Assembly: GCA_020024105.1 (NCBI GenBank)
Contig: JAHHUH010000007.1
Coordinates: forward strand, 1-64,000
From: Phascolarctobacterium sp.
Lineage (GTDB): Bacteria; Bacillota; Negativicutes; Acidaminococcales; Acidaminococcaceae
Length of the DNA stretch: 64,000 nucleotides
Reading direction: 5' to 3'
The translations under genes were made by a program, and so were the position numbers. Below the pieces are notes generated by a model. It worked only from the letters and a program-made list of their open reading frames with translations. It was not told where the DNA came from and did not search any database. Of this stretch, positions 42,274-50,804 are shown one piece after another (position 1 is the first letter of the stretch; each line of letters opens with the position of its first letter).

Positions 42274-43530
42274 ATGGATACTTATGCATTAGTAAAAAAT
42301 AAGGCAGTAGCAGCTAAGCAGGCAGCGGGACAGATGGCCTTGCTCAGTACAACTATAAAAAATCAAGGACTTTTGCAGATGGCCCAGGCCTTGCGTGCCC
42401 AAAGTGAAATCATTTTGACAGCTAATGCCAGGGATATGGAGCAGGCAGTAGCTAAAGGAATGAAAAGCTCCATGCTCGATCGTTTAAAATTGACACCTGA
42501 ACGTATTGAAGGTATGGCTGTAGGACTGGAGCAGGTGGCCAATCTGCCCGATCCTGTAGGTGTTGTCGTTGATGGTAAGCGCCTGCCCAACGGGCTCAAT
42601 ATTACCAAGGTGAAGGTCCCCCTGGGGGTTATTGGTATTATTTATGAGGCGAGACCCAATGTCACCGCTGATGCCGCTGGTTTATGTTTAAAATCTGGTA
42701 ATGCCGTGCTTTTGAAGGGTGGCAGTGAGGCTTTACACTCCAATGCTGCGATAGCAGGTGTTTTGGCTCGGGCAGCGGAGGCAGCAGGTCTGCCCGTTGG
42801 AGCCATCCAGTTTATTGATACTACTGATCGTCAGGCTGTGGATGCCCTTATTCATCTCAATGGTCTTGTAGACGTGGTTATTCCCCGTGGTGGCGCAGGT
42901 CTGATTAAGGCGGTTGTGATGCATGCTACAGTGCCCGTTATTGAAACTGGTGCCGGTGTGTGCCATACCTATGTGGATGCCTCTGCTGATGTCGAGATGG
43001 CTTCCCGTATTGCCTATAATGCCAAGGTGCAGCGGCCCTCCGTCTGCAATGCTATGGAAACATTATTGGTGCATCAGGACATTGCGGATAAGTTCTTGCC
43101 TCTGATGTTGAACCGTTTCTTGGCTGCGGGAGTAGAAATTCGAGGTGACGAAAGGGTGCAGGCCTATTCGCAACAGGTAGTACCTGCTACGGAGGAGGAC
43201 TGGTCTACGGAATACGGTGATTTACGTCTTTCTGTAAAGGTAGTAGCTAGTCTGGAGGAGGCAATGGAGCATATCGCCCGCTACAGTACAGGGCATAGCG
43301 AATGTATTGTAACTGAGGATTATAGTCAGGCTCAAAAATTTCAGCTGGGCATTAATGCGGCGGCTGTTTATGTTAATGCATCCACTCGTTTTACTGATGG
43401 TAACGAATTTGGCTTCGGAGCGGAAATTGGGATTAGTACCCAAAAGCTTCATGCCCGCGGGCCTATGGCTCTTCCAGAGCTGACCACGACGAAATATCTG
43501 ATTAATGGTTCAGGTCAGGTAAGAGGATAA
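42274..43530 (+). CDS. proA: Glutamate-5-semialdehyde dehydrogenase (gamma-glutamyl phosphate reductase)
   Basis: 418 residues, aldehyde-dehydrogenase fold. PLGVIGIIYEARPNVTADAAG (NADP-site region), LLKGGSEALHSN, catalytic Cys in IETGAGVCHTYVDASAD, and FGFGAEIGISTQKLHARGPM near the C-terminus. Second step of proline synthesis; paired with ProB, whose unstable product it receives. Terminator directly behind. Confidence 0.96.
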   Translation: MDTYALVKNKAVAAKQAAGQMALLSTTIKNQGLLQMAQALRAQSEIILTANARDMEQAVAKGMKSSMLDRLKLTPERIEGMAVGLEQVANLPDPVGVVVDGKRLPNGLNITKVKVPLGVIGIIYEARPNVTADAAGLCLKSGNAVLLKGGSEALHSNAAIAGVLARAAEAAGLPVGAIQFIDTTDRQAVDALIHLNGLVDVVIPRGGAGLIKAVVMHATVPVIETGAGVCHTYVDASADVEMASRIAYNAKVQRPSVCNAMETLLVHQDIADKFLPLMLNRFLAAGVEIRGDERVQAYSQQVVPATEEDWSTEYGDLRLSVKVVASLEEAMEHIARYSTGHSECIVTEDYSQAQKFQLGINAAAVYVNASTRFTDGNEFGFGAEIGISTQKLHARGPMALPELTTTKYLINGSGQVRG

Positions 43531-43538
43531 GTAAAATG

Positions 43539-43567
43539 ACAGGCAGTCGCAGTACTGCCTGTTTTTG
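43539..43567 (+). terminator. Terminator after proBA
   Basis: ACAGGCAGT (43539-43547) with ACTGCCTGT (43554-43562), TTTTTG after. Confidence 0.85.
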
Positions 43568-43869
43568 TGTTTAAGAGGGCGACCAGGAGTAAGTATGAGC
43601 TTGCTTCTAGTCTGGACAAGGAGAAAAGCTGAACACGGCTTTTCGTAATAGTGGTTAAGCTATTTATGCGTAGGATGTTTAGGTCATTAGCGAAATATGG
43701 ACTATGCAGGCATGCTGTGCGGAATACTCCCTGTTTTGCGGGCTTTTCCCACTTTTTTTACTAATAATTGACATAAAAGCTATATGCTTTCTGAAAAAAC
43801 TTTGATATAATAAATAGGATTGAAAATTGGAAGGTTTTCCGTAAAGAATATTGTTGTGGAGGAAATGTT
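43568..43869 (+). other. Intergenic region with an extended -10 promoter
   Basis: About 300 bases without a gene. An extended -10 TGATATAAT ends at 43811 and probably drives the small membrane-protein operon; a TTGACA at 43768-43773 is too far (32 bases) to be its -35. GTGGAGGA (43856-43863) is the ribosome binding site of the next gene. Nothing else recognised. Confidence 0.4.
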
Positions 43870-44376
43870 TTGGAAGAATTATATCGTGAGGAGTCTACTA
43901 CCAGTAATGACCGTAAGGTTATTGCTGTTCTGGCATTAATAGCAGTCTTATCTTTATACGCTTATGAAGCAGTTGGTTTTATGGAAACTGGTCGTGTTAA
44001 TTATTTAGGCTGGGGCCTAAATACCTGTCTGTTGGGTTTATGGATTTGGCGAGTATCCTATGGCTATACGCTTATCCTTTATAAGGATATGCGCTTAGAG
44101 GTTATCAGCCATGGTCTAGGCTTTTATAAAAAGAGCTATTTTGTAGACTTAACTCGTACAGAAAGCTTTACTGATCGTTATGTGAAGAGCTTTTTCCGCA
44201 AAACTAAAATTAAGCATTATATCCATCGTTATAACTCTCTGGACCCTCATCCGCAAAGATTATTGGTGTTTGGTGAAGGTAAGAAAAATAAATTGGCTGG
44301 GTTGATTTTTAAATCCAGTGACCAGTTCATTAAGGTTTTGCGTCGTCAGATGCCTGATAAATTTATTCAACTATAA
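43870..44376 (+). CDS. Hypothetical membrane protein (168 aa)
   Basis: TTG start seven bases after GTGGAGGA. Two membrane segments (about 17-35 and 47-65) are followed by a basic cytosolic domain with beta-strand pattern (MRLEVISHGLGFYKKSYFVD, RLLVFGEGKKNKLAGLIFK), possibly PH-like. No family recognised. Lies ahead of two further small membrane proteins with short spacers; the set precedes maf-radC-mre. Confidence 0.6.
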   Translation: MEELYREESTTSNDRKVIAVLALIAVLSLYAYEAVGFMETGRVNYLGWGLNTCLLGLWIWRVSYGYTLILYKDMRLEVISHGLGFYKKSYFVDLTRTESFTDRYVKSFFRKTKIKHYIHRYNSLDPHPQRLLVFGEGKKNKLAGLIFKSSDQFIKVLRRQMPDKFIQL

Positions 44377-44416
44377 AAATATTTTATTTATCATAGAGGA
44401 GAAAGGAATATCTTTA

Positions 44417-44707
44417 ATGGAATCTATCAATAATGTAGCACCTATTTTAATCTGCACCCGTGTTATGCACCTTTTTATAGGTTCTTTTTTCTATATTTTT
44501 CTTATTGCTAAATTAATTGGGCCTGTTAATAAGGCAAATTGGTTCAAACGTCGTAAAAAATATACCTTCTTTAACAGACGTGGTAGCTTTGGCGAGTACA
44601 TTAATTTCGGTTATCCGATTACCTGGCAGGGCTGTCTGGTATTTTTAGCTATTTATGGTGTTATTTTCGGTTTAGGCTATTGGTATATTTTTATGTTGGC
44701 TTACTAA
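44417..44707 (+). CDS. Hypothetical membrane protein (96 aa)
   Basis: ATG 44417 follows AAAGGA by nine bases; the longer frame from 44318 runs inside the upstream gene and is not used. Two membrane segments (about 9-32 and 72-94) flank a basic loop (NWFKRRKKYTFFNRR). Unknown function; only 15 bases to the next gene. Confidence 0.55.
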   Translation: MESINNVAPILICTRVMHLFIGSFFYIFLIAKLIGPVNKANWFKRRKKYTFFNRRGSFGEYINFGYPITWQGCLVFLAIYGVIFGLGYWYIFMLAY

Positions 44708-44722
44708 GAAAGGTAGTTATAC

Positions 44723-45142
44723 ATGACTGAGATTAAGGGAATTGTTTTAAAACGTTCTGGTGAACGTGCACAGGTAAAAGTTGATAAAACTAAAAGTACG
44801 GCTACTAATCTGCCCAAATACTTGGATTGCTGGAATCCTATTAATGCTAAGCCTGGTGACAATGTAGGCATTGAATACCAGGAGATGGATGATAGGAAAA
44901 TGAAGATGATTATGTATGGCTTTCCTGTTTTAGGTGTGATAGCCGGCATAACCTCCGGCATCAGTATGGCGGATTTCTTCCATATGGATAAGCTGTGGTT
45001 TGTTGTAGGTGGTGTTGTTATTTGGCTGGCAGTGGCTTTGACCTATGCCAGAACCTTTAAACGTGATGCTATCCGTCAAGGCACTCAACCGGTAATTGTG
45101 GAATTAGAAGTAGCTAAGATGGTTATTGATACTGGTAAGTAA
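44723..45142 (+). CDS. RseC/MucC-like membrane protein lacking the Cys cluster
   Basis: 139 residues. Layout as in RseC/MucC: N-terminal OB-like half (GIVLKRSGERAQVKVD, NPINAKPGDNVGIEY) then two membrane segments (about 72-92 and 96-116) and a short tail. RseC proteins are linked to sigma-E control or electron transfer to SoxR. The Cys cluster that usually sits between the first strands and NPxxAxxGD is absent (a single Cys in LDCWNPI), so any iron-sulfur or redox role is doubtful. Confidence 0.55.
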   Translation: MTEIKGIVLKRSGERAQVKVDKTKSTATNLPKYLDCWNPINAKPGDNVGIEYQEMDDRKMKMIMYGFPVLGVIAGITSGISMADFFHMDKLWFVVGGVVIWLAVALTYARTFKRDAIRQGTQPVIVELEVAKMVIDTGK

Positions 45143-45154
45143 AGAAGGTTGATT

Positions 45155-45718
45155 ATGCAGGTAATTTTAGCATCTGCTTCTCCACGCCGTTTAGCTCTTT
45201 TGGAGCAGATTGGCCTGGAGGTACAGGTTTGTCCGGCAGATTTTGCTGAGGTTAGTGGTGATGCCCTGGCAGCTGAAACAGTAGTTAAGGCTAATGCAGA
45301 GGGCAAATGTCAGGCTGTAGTCGCTCAATTAGGTGATGAAAAGCCGGTAATTGCTGCTGATACAGTAGTGGTGGCAGCAGGAAAGATTTTAGGTAAGCCT
45401 AAAAATGCTCAGGAGGCTGTGGCCATGCTGCAACTGCTTTCCGGTAAGGAACACAGGGTCTTGACAGGATTGGCTGTCAGCTATGCCGGCCGACATTCAG
45501 TCGAGGTTGTAGCAACCAGAGTTTTCTTTAGGGAGCTAAGCCTGCAGGAGATAGAAGCTTATGTAGCAACTGGCGAGCCCCTGGACAAGGCTGGAGCCTA
45601 TGGTATTCAGGGACGTGGTGCGGTTTTAGTAAATAAAATCGATGGCTGCTATAATAACGTGGTGGGGCTGCCGCTCACCCGTCTATATTTAATGCTGGCA
45701 GAATTGCAAGGGAGATAA
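45155..45718 (+). CDS. maf: Maf-type nucleotide pyrophosphatase
   Basis: 187 residues. Signature ILASASPRRLALLEQIGL near the N-terminus, VIAADTVVV with the catalytic Asp, LSGKEHRVLTGLAV, and DKAGAYGIQGRGAVLV at the end. House-cleaning enzyme that hydrolyses non-canonical nucleotides (dTTP/UTP or m7GTP pyrophosphatase); in Bacillus it influences septation. ATG 45155 has AGAAGG six bases ahead. Adjacent to radC and mreBCD as in many Firmicutes. Confidence 0.93.
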   Translation: MQVILASASPRRLALLEQIGLEVQVCPADFAEVSGDALAAETVVKANAEGKCQAVVAQLGDEKPVIAADTVVVAAGKILGKPKNAQEAVAMLQLLSGKEHRVLTGLAVSYAGRHSVEVVATRVFFRELSLQEIEAYVATGEPLDKAGAYGIQGRGAVLVNKIDGCYNNVVGLPLTRLYLMLAELQGR

Positions 45719-46404
45719 TTTCAATTAAAAACATCAAGGAAATACCAGAACAGGACCGGCCTAGGGAAAAGATGGCCTTTAGGGGAGCTGCAGCCCTGAC
45801 GGATGCAGAATTAATTGCTATTTTATTACGAACTGGTACTGTAGAAAAATCAGCTTTGGAAATTGCCGAAGAGATGACGGCGGAGGGCGGTTTGTATAAA
45901 CGCCTGGCCGGGATTTCCCGTATTGATGAATTGATGAATATAAAGGGTTTGGGACAGGCTAAGGCGGCTACCATTCTAGCAGCTTTGGAAATTGGTAGAC
46001 GTATTGCCTCGGCTAGACCATTGGAAAGAGTACATATTGGTAGTCCTCAGGATGGTGCCGATTATTTGATGAGCCGGATGCGATATGCTACTCGAGAAGA
46101 ATTTGTGGTTGTATTTTTGAATACCAAGAATAGAGTAGTAGGGCAGGAAATTGTTTCAGAGGGGTCTCTGAACAGCTCGGTGGTACATGCTCGTGAGGTT
46201 TTTACTCCTGCTATTTTGCGGCATGCGGCGGCAATCATAGTGGCCCATAATCATCCTTCTGGAGATCCAACCCCCAGTAGGGAAGACAGAGAAGTGACCA
46301 GGATGCTAGTGCAGTCTGGCAAGGTGTTGGGAATACCGCTTTTAGACCATTTGGTTATTGGTGATGGCAGGTATTACAGTTTTCAGGAAAATGCAGAGAT
46401 TTAG
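45718..46404 (+). CDS. radC: RadC/JAMM family protein, apparent ATT start
   Basis: Up to 228 residues. The conserved N-terminal text (ISIKNIKEIPEQDRPREKMA, compare the family's M-x-I-K-D-L-P-x-E-E-R-P-R-E) begins at an ATT that overlaps the maf TAA exactly where an ATG would normally sit. Within it no ATG, GTG or TTG occurs until ATG 45772, which would cut 18 conserved residues. ATT 45724, nine bases after AAGGGAG, is another candidate. HhH-like N-domain, then JAB/MPN domain with HNHPSGDPTPSRED (zinc ligands). Biochemical role unresolved; DNA repair was an early suggestion. Confidence 0.85.
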   Translation: MSIKNIKEIPEQDRPREKMAFRGAAALTDAELIAILLRTGTVEKSALEIAEEMTAEGGLYKRLAGISRIDELMNIKGLGQAKAATILAALEIGRRIASARPLERVHIGSPQDGADYLMSRMRYATREEFVVVFLNTKNRVVGQEIVSEGSLNSSVVHAREVFTPAILRHAAAIIVAHNHPSGDPTPSREDREVTRMLVQSGKVLGIPLLDHLVIGDGRYYSFQENAEI

Positions 46405-46422
46405 TTGTGGAGGATGGACAAA

Positions 46423-47466
46423 ATGAAATTTACTTTTCCGAATATAAGTATTTTTAATAGTATGTCGGATGATATGGGTATAGATTTAGGTACTGCTAAT
46501 ATTTTAGTACATTGCAAGGACAAGGGAATTATTATTCGTGAGCCCTCCGTTGTAGCCATAGATGCGGATACTAATGATGTTTTAGCGATTGGCGCAGAGG
46601 CGAAGCGGATGATTGGTCGTACGCCGGGTAATATTATTGCCATTAGACCTATGAAGGATGGTGTTATTGCCGATTACGAAATTACCCAATCCATGCTTAA
46701 GCATTTTATTAAAAGTGCTATGGGTGGCAGTGCTTTGGTACGTCCGCGTATTCTGGTAGGTGTACCCTCCGGGGTTACTGAGGTAGAAAAGCGTGCGGTT
46801 ATTGATGCTACGATTGAAGCTGGTGCGCGAGAAGCTTATTTGATTGAAGAGCCCATGGCTGCGGCCATCGGTGCTGGTCTGCCGGTACAGGATGCTACGG
46901 GCAGCATGGTTGTAGATATCGGTGGCGGTACCTGTGAGGTAGCAGTTATTTCTTTGGGTGGTATCGTAGTGAGCCGCAGTGTTCGTACTGGTGGCGATGC
47001 TATTGATGCTGCTATTGTCCGTTATATCCGTCGAGAGTTTAATTTGCTAATTGGCGACCGTACCGCAGAAAGCATTAAAATAGAAATTGGTACGGCCATG
47101 ACAGTGGACGAACCACCTGTTATGGATGTACGTGGTCGTGACCTGTTGAGCGGCTTGCCTAAGAATATCACCGTGAATGCCAATCATGTGTGCGAAGCAG
47201 TGGACGAGCCGGTCAGCATGATTGTGGATGCAGTAAGGAACACATTGGAACGTACTCCGCCCGAACTATCAGCAGATATTATGGACCGGGGTATCATTAT
47301 GACCGGTGGTTCTTCTATGCTGCGTAATTTGGACCGCTTACTGTCAAGGGAAACAGGCATGCCTGTTTTTGTATCTGACGAGGCTTTGAACTGTGTTGCG
47401 TTAGGAACTGGTATTGCTGTAGAAAATGTAGATATTTATAAAAAAGGCTTTATGACTTCAAAATAA
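46423..47466 (+). CDS. mreB: Rod shape-determining protein MreB
   Basis: 347 residues, actin-like. MGIDLGTANILVHCKDKGI (phosphate 1), VDIGGGTCEVAVISLGG (phosphate 2), ILVGVPSGVTEVEKRAV and GIIMTGGSSMLRNLDRLL (adenosine motif). ATG 46423 lies ten bases after GGAGG; earlier in-frame starts sit on or before that site. Directs lateral wall synthesis with MreC, MreD, PBP2 and RodA, all encoded next in order. Confidence 0.95.
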   Translation: MKFTFPNISIFNSMSDDMGIDLGTANILVHCKDKGIIIREPSVVAIDADTNDVLAIGAEAKRMIGRTPGNIIAIRPMKDGVIADYEITQSMLKHFIKSAMGGSALVRPRILVGVPSGVTEVEKRAVIDATIEAGAREAYLIEEPMAAAIGAGLPVQDATGSMVVDIGGGTCEVAVISLGGIVVSRSVRTGGDAIDAAIVRYIRREFNLLIGDRTAESIKIEIGTAMTVDEPPVMDVRGRDLLSGLPKNITVNANHVCEAVDEPVSMIVDAVRNTLERTPPELSADIMDRGIIMTGGSSMLRNLDRLLSRETGMPVFVSDEALNCVALGTGIAVENVDIYKKGFMTSK

Positions 47467-47479
47467 GGAAGAGTAAAAA

Positions 47480-48334
47480 ATGGGAAAAAAGGGTATGCTG
47501 GGGATATTATTTTTCCTGATTATGGCGGGAATGATGTCCTTGGCCATTTCCGGTAAAAGTCGTTTCCCCCTTATAAATAGTGGCGTAGCCATGGTGGTGC
47601 TGCCTTTTGAAGAGGCTGCTAATTATATGGGAAGCGGTTTGGACGGCATACGTAATTACTGGCGTGCCTTAACGTCCCTGCAGGCTGATAATGCCAGACT
47701 GCAGCAGGAGAATCAGGAATTACGTAGTGCTAATTTAAAAATGGCTTCTATTTTTTCGGAAAATCAGCAGCTCCGTAAGCTGTTAGATTATAAAGAAGAG
47801 CATCAGAGTCAAACAGTAGTGCCTGCTAAGGTTATTGCCCGTGATTTCGGCTCCCTACGTGATAGCTTGTACATTAATATCGGTAAGAATAAGGGATTAG
47901 CCAGGGAAATGGCAGTAGTTGATGGTACTGGCTTAGTGGGTGTTATTGATGAAGTTTACGACGATTACGCCAGGGTATTACTCATTACCTCTTCCCAGTG
48001 TAGGATAGGTGCCATTGTTTTGCGGCATGATTCCCGTGCCGTGGGTATTACTAATGGCAAGGGTAGTACAGGCGATGATTTGCTGATGAAGCATATTTAC
48101 CGTGAGGCGGATATCCGTGTTGGTGATATTGTCGTTACTAGTGGCTATAGTGGTTACCACCCGGCCAATATCCTTATTGGTAAAATAGTTAATAAACGCA
48201 TGGATAATATTGGCTTATTGCAGGAAGCTGAAGTAAAGCCTTCTACTGATATTGTGGACGTGGAAAGTGTATTAGTTATTACCAGCTTCACGCCAAAATC
48301 GAAAATTGAGGGACAGGGAGGACAGGCAAAATGA
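47480..48334 (+). CDS. mreC: Rod shape-determining protein MreC
   Basis: 284 residues: N-terminal membrane anchor (about 5-20), coiled coil (LQADNARLQQENQELRSANL), then beta-rich extracytoplasmic domain (VIARDFGSLRDSLYINIGKN, DGTGLVGVIDEVYDDYARV). ATGA overlap with mreD. Confidence 0.94.
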   Translation: MGKKGMLGILFFLIMAGMMSLAISGKSRFPLINSGVAMVVLPFEEAANYMGSGLDGIRNYWRALTSLQADNARLQQENQELRSANLKMASIFSENQQLRKLLDYKEEHQSQTVVPAKVIARDFGSLRDSLYINIGKNKGLAREMAVVDGTGLVGVIDEVYDDYARVLLITSSQCRIGAIVLRHDSRAVGITNGKGSTGDDLLMKHIYREADIRVGDIVVTSGYSGYHPANILIGKIVNKRMDNIGLLQEAEVKPSTDIVDVESVLVITSFTPKSKIEGQGGQAK

Positions 48335-48870
48335 GGAAACTAATTTGGCCGGTCCTATTTCTGTTATTATTGGTAATTCAGGGAGCGGTAACTGTTTTTT
48401 ATACAGGATGGCCGGCTTTTGATTTATTACTGGTTTTTCTATATGTATTTACCATTATAAATGGTAAATATTGGGGAGCTGCGGCCGGGGTGATAATAGG
48501 CTTTTTCCAAGATGGTTTGACCCTGGGCATGTTTGGCTTTCATATGTTGACAAGGGCTGTATTTGCTTATGTTATGGGCAGTGTGTATAAGAATATCTAT
48601 AATGGCAATATGGCCTATCATGTAGGGATGATGGCCCTAAGTACCTTAGTTATCCAAAGCTGTTATTGTCTGGTGGAATTAGTGGCTGGAGGCTGGCAAT
48701 GGAGGGCTCTTCCATCCTTACTATGGCAAGCCTTGGGGCAGTCTGTGGGTAATGGTATCTTGGTATTGCCGGTATTGTTTTTAGGAATGTTAGTGCAGAA
48801 ATGGGTTACCCAAAAGGATATTACCTATAATTTGGATTCCAAGCATGAATCTGCCAAAAGGGATAATTGA
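48331..48870 (+). CDS. mreD: Rod shape-determining protein MreD
   Basis: 179 residues, five to six hydrophobic segments covering most of the protein; AAAGVIIGFFQDGLTLGMFG is the usual conserved stretch. Starts in the mreC stop (48331-48334). Low sequence conservation is normal for MreD; identity rests on position and topology. Confidence 0.88.
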   Translation: MRKLIWPVLFLLLLVIQGAVTVFYTGWPAFDLLLVFLYVFTIINGKYWGAAAGVIIGFFQDGLTLGMFGFHMLTRAVFAYVMGSVYKNIYNGNMAYHVGMMALSTLVIQSCYCLVELVAGGWQWRALPSLLWQALGQSVGNGILVLPVLFLGMLVQKWVTQKDITYNLDSKHESAKRDN

Positions 48871-48897
48871 GAGTAAGAAGGAGGTATCCAGATAAAC

Positions 48898-50715
48898 ATG
48901 CTGAATAAAAAGCATCAGGACCGGTTTCAGATAATGATGATTATCTGCTCAGCATTGTTTATTGTTTTGCTGGGACGTTTGGCCTATATGCAGCTGTTTC
49001 GTACATCATATTATGCTGAGCAGGCGGATGGTAACCGATTGCGACAATCCAAGCTTCTGGCAACAAGGGGGCTGATTTATGACCGTCATGGTAAGGAGCT
49101 GGTCAATAATTTACCAGGTTACGCTATAGCCCTACAAAAACGTGGCAATTATGATCAGGAAATGTTACAGCGGTTAAGTGAGCTTTTACAGATTCCCTTG
49201 GAGGATATTCAAAAAAAAATTAATGAAAGTGCGCGTTATTACGAACCAATTGTTTTAAAGAGTAATATCAATGCAGATTTACTAGCTAAAATTGAGGAAC
49301 AACGGCGTTATTTACCCGATGTTATCCTTCAGATGCAGCCTATTCGTAATTATATTTATCATGATTTTGCAGTACATATGTTGGGCTATGTGGGAGAGGT
49401 AAGCTCCTACGAAATTGAGCATGGCCTATTTAAGGATGTTACTACTGGAAGTATTGTAGGCAAGGCCGGCTTAGAGAAATACTATGACAAGCTTTTACGT
49501 GGGCAGGATGGTATTTCTATGGAGGAAGTGGACGTAGCAGGTAATGTTGTCAAGCATTTTGATACGGTTTTACCAGTCCAGGGAAAGCACTTGCGCCTAG
49601 CTATTGATTATGATTTACAAAATAAATTAGAAGTATTTATCGATCAGCATTTGAAAATGTTGCGTGATTCAGGCATTGCCCCACAGGCTAGAGCTGCTGC
49701 CGTAGTTGCTCTTGACCCACGTAGTGGCGCGGTAAGAGCAATGGTCAGTCGTCCTGGTTATGATCCTAACTGGTTTGTTAATGGTATTTCAGTTAGTAAT
49801 TGGAATGCTATTAACGATGACCCTAATTTTCCTATGAACAATAAGGTCATTACTGGTGAATATCCTCCCGGTTCTACTTTCAAGATAGTTACAGGAAGTG
49901 CAGCCTTTGAAACAAATAAGGTAACCGTGGATGAACAGATTTATGATGGTGGATTCCATCCCCTGGTTCCGACCATGGGCAATGCCGGTGGTGAAGTTTT
50001 AGGCTGGTTAACCTTTATCAAGGGTTTGGCTATGTCTGATAATGTGTATTTTTATGAGCTGGGTTATCGCGTTGGTATAGATAACATCGCTAAATATGCG
50101 CGTATTTATGGCTTTGGCAAGCCCACAGGTATTGATCTAGAGGGTGAGGGTAGCGGTCTGGTTGCTTCTAAGGAAGTTAAACGCAAAATTTGGAATGAAG
50201 ATTGGCGTTTAGGTGATACCTTTAATGCGGCAATTGGGCAGGGCTTTAATTTGGCTACGCCTCTGCAGCTGGCTGTTATGCTTAGCTGTGTGGCCAATGG
50301 CGGCATTAATTATCAGCCATATATTGTAGATTGTGTTTTAAATACGGATGGTACGGAATATTTACGACCGCAACGGAGAAAGGGACAGCATATAGATGTT
50401 TCCCAGAGGACTATTGATTATATGCGCGAGGGTATGAGTGCTACTACTGAGGAGGGTGGTACCGCTTCTTACTTTGATTCCTTACCTAAGAAGGTTGCTG
50501 GTAAAACTGGTACCGCAGAAAATCCTCATGGTAGGGACCACGGACTGTTCGTTGCTTATGGACCTGTGGATAATCCGGAATTAGTTGTAGTAGCTATTGT
50601 AGAGCAGGGTGGTTATGGTAGTATGGCTGCCGGACCCATTGTTTACGAAGCCTTTGAAGAGTATTTCCGTTCCCGTGGTTGGATGCCTTCTGAGGATAAG
50701 CAGGATTGCAAGTAG
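48898..50715 (+). CDS. mrdA: Penicillin-binding protein 2 (elongation transpeptidase)
   Basis: 605 residues. N-terminal membrane anchor (about 12-30), dimerisation domain (LLATRGLIYDRHGKELVNN), transpeptidase domain with active-site Ser in PPGSTFKIVTG (SxxK), SDN in LAMSDNVYFYE, and KTG in VAGKTGTAE. Peptidoglycan cross-linking partner of RodA. After the TAG the same frame continues with a hydrophilic Gln-rich tail broken by two more TAGs (to 50787), suggesting a longer C-terminus in ancestors. Confidence 0.95.
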   Translation: MLNKKHQDRFQIMMIICSALFIVLLGRLAYMQLFRTSYYAEQADGNRLRQSKLLATRGLIYDRHGKELVNNLPGYAIALQKRGNYDQEMLQRLSELLQIPLEDIQKKINESARYYEPIVLKSNINADLLAKIEEQRRYLPDVILQMQPIRNYIYHDFAVHMLGYVGEVSSYEIEHGLFKDVTTGSIVGKAGLEKYYDKLLRGQDGISMEEVDVAGNVVKHFDTVLPVQGKHLRLAIDYDLQNKLEVFIDQHLKMLRDSGIAPQARAAAVVALDPRSGAVRAMVSRPGYDPNWFVNGISVSNWNAINDDPNFPMNNKVITGEYPPGSTFKIVTGSAAFETNKVTVDEQIYDGGFHPLVPTMGNAGGEVLGWLTFIKGLAMSDNVYFYELGYRVGIDNIAKYARIYGFGKPTGIDLEGEGSGLVASKEVKRKIWNEDWRLGDTFNAAIGQGFNLATPLQLAVMLSCVANGGINYQPYIVDCVLNTDGTEYLRPQRRKGQHIDVSQRTIDYMREGMSATTEEGGTASYFDSLPKKVAGKTGTAENPHGRDHGLFVAYGPVDNPELVVVAIVEQGGYGSMAAGPIVYEAFEEYFRSRGWMPSEDKQDCK

Positions 50716-50804
50716 CAGGATGGTCAGAATCAGTCTGGCGAGTAGCAGGGCCTTCCTGTGGAAGAGCAGTCTAAAAAACAGGTATAGGGAGAAAGGACGG
50801 GAGC

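Noticed and set aside
43768..43811. TTGACA at 43768 paired with TATAAT at 43806
   Set aside because: Spacing is 32 bases; the TATAAT works better as an extended -10.
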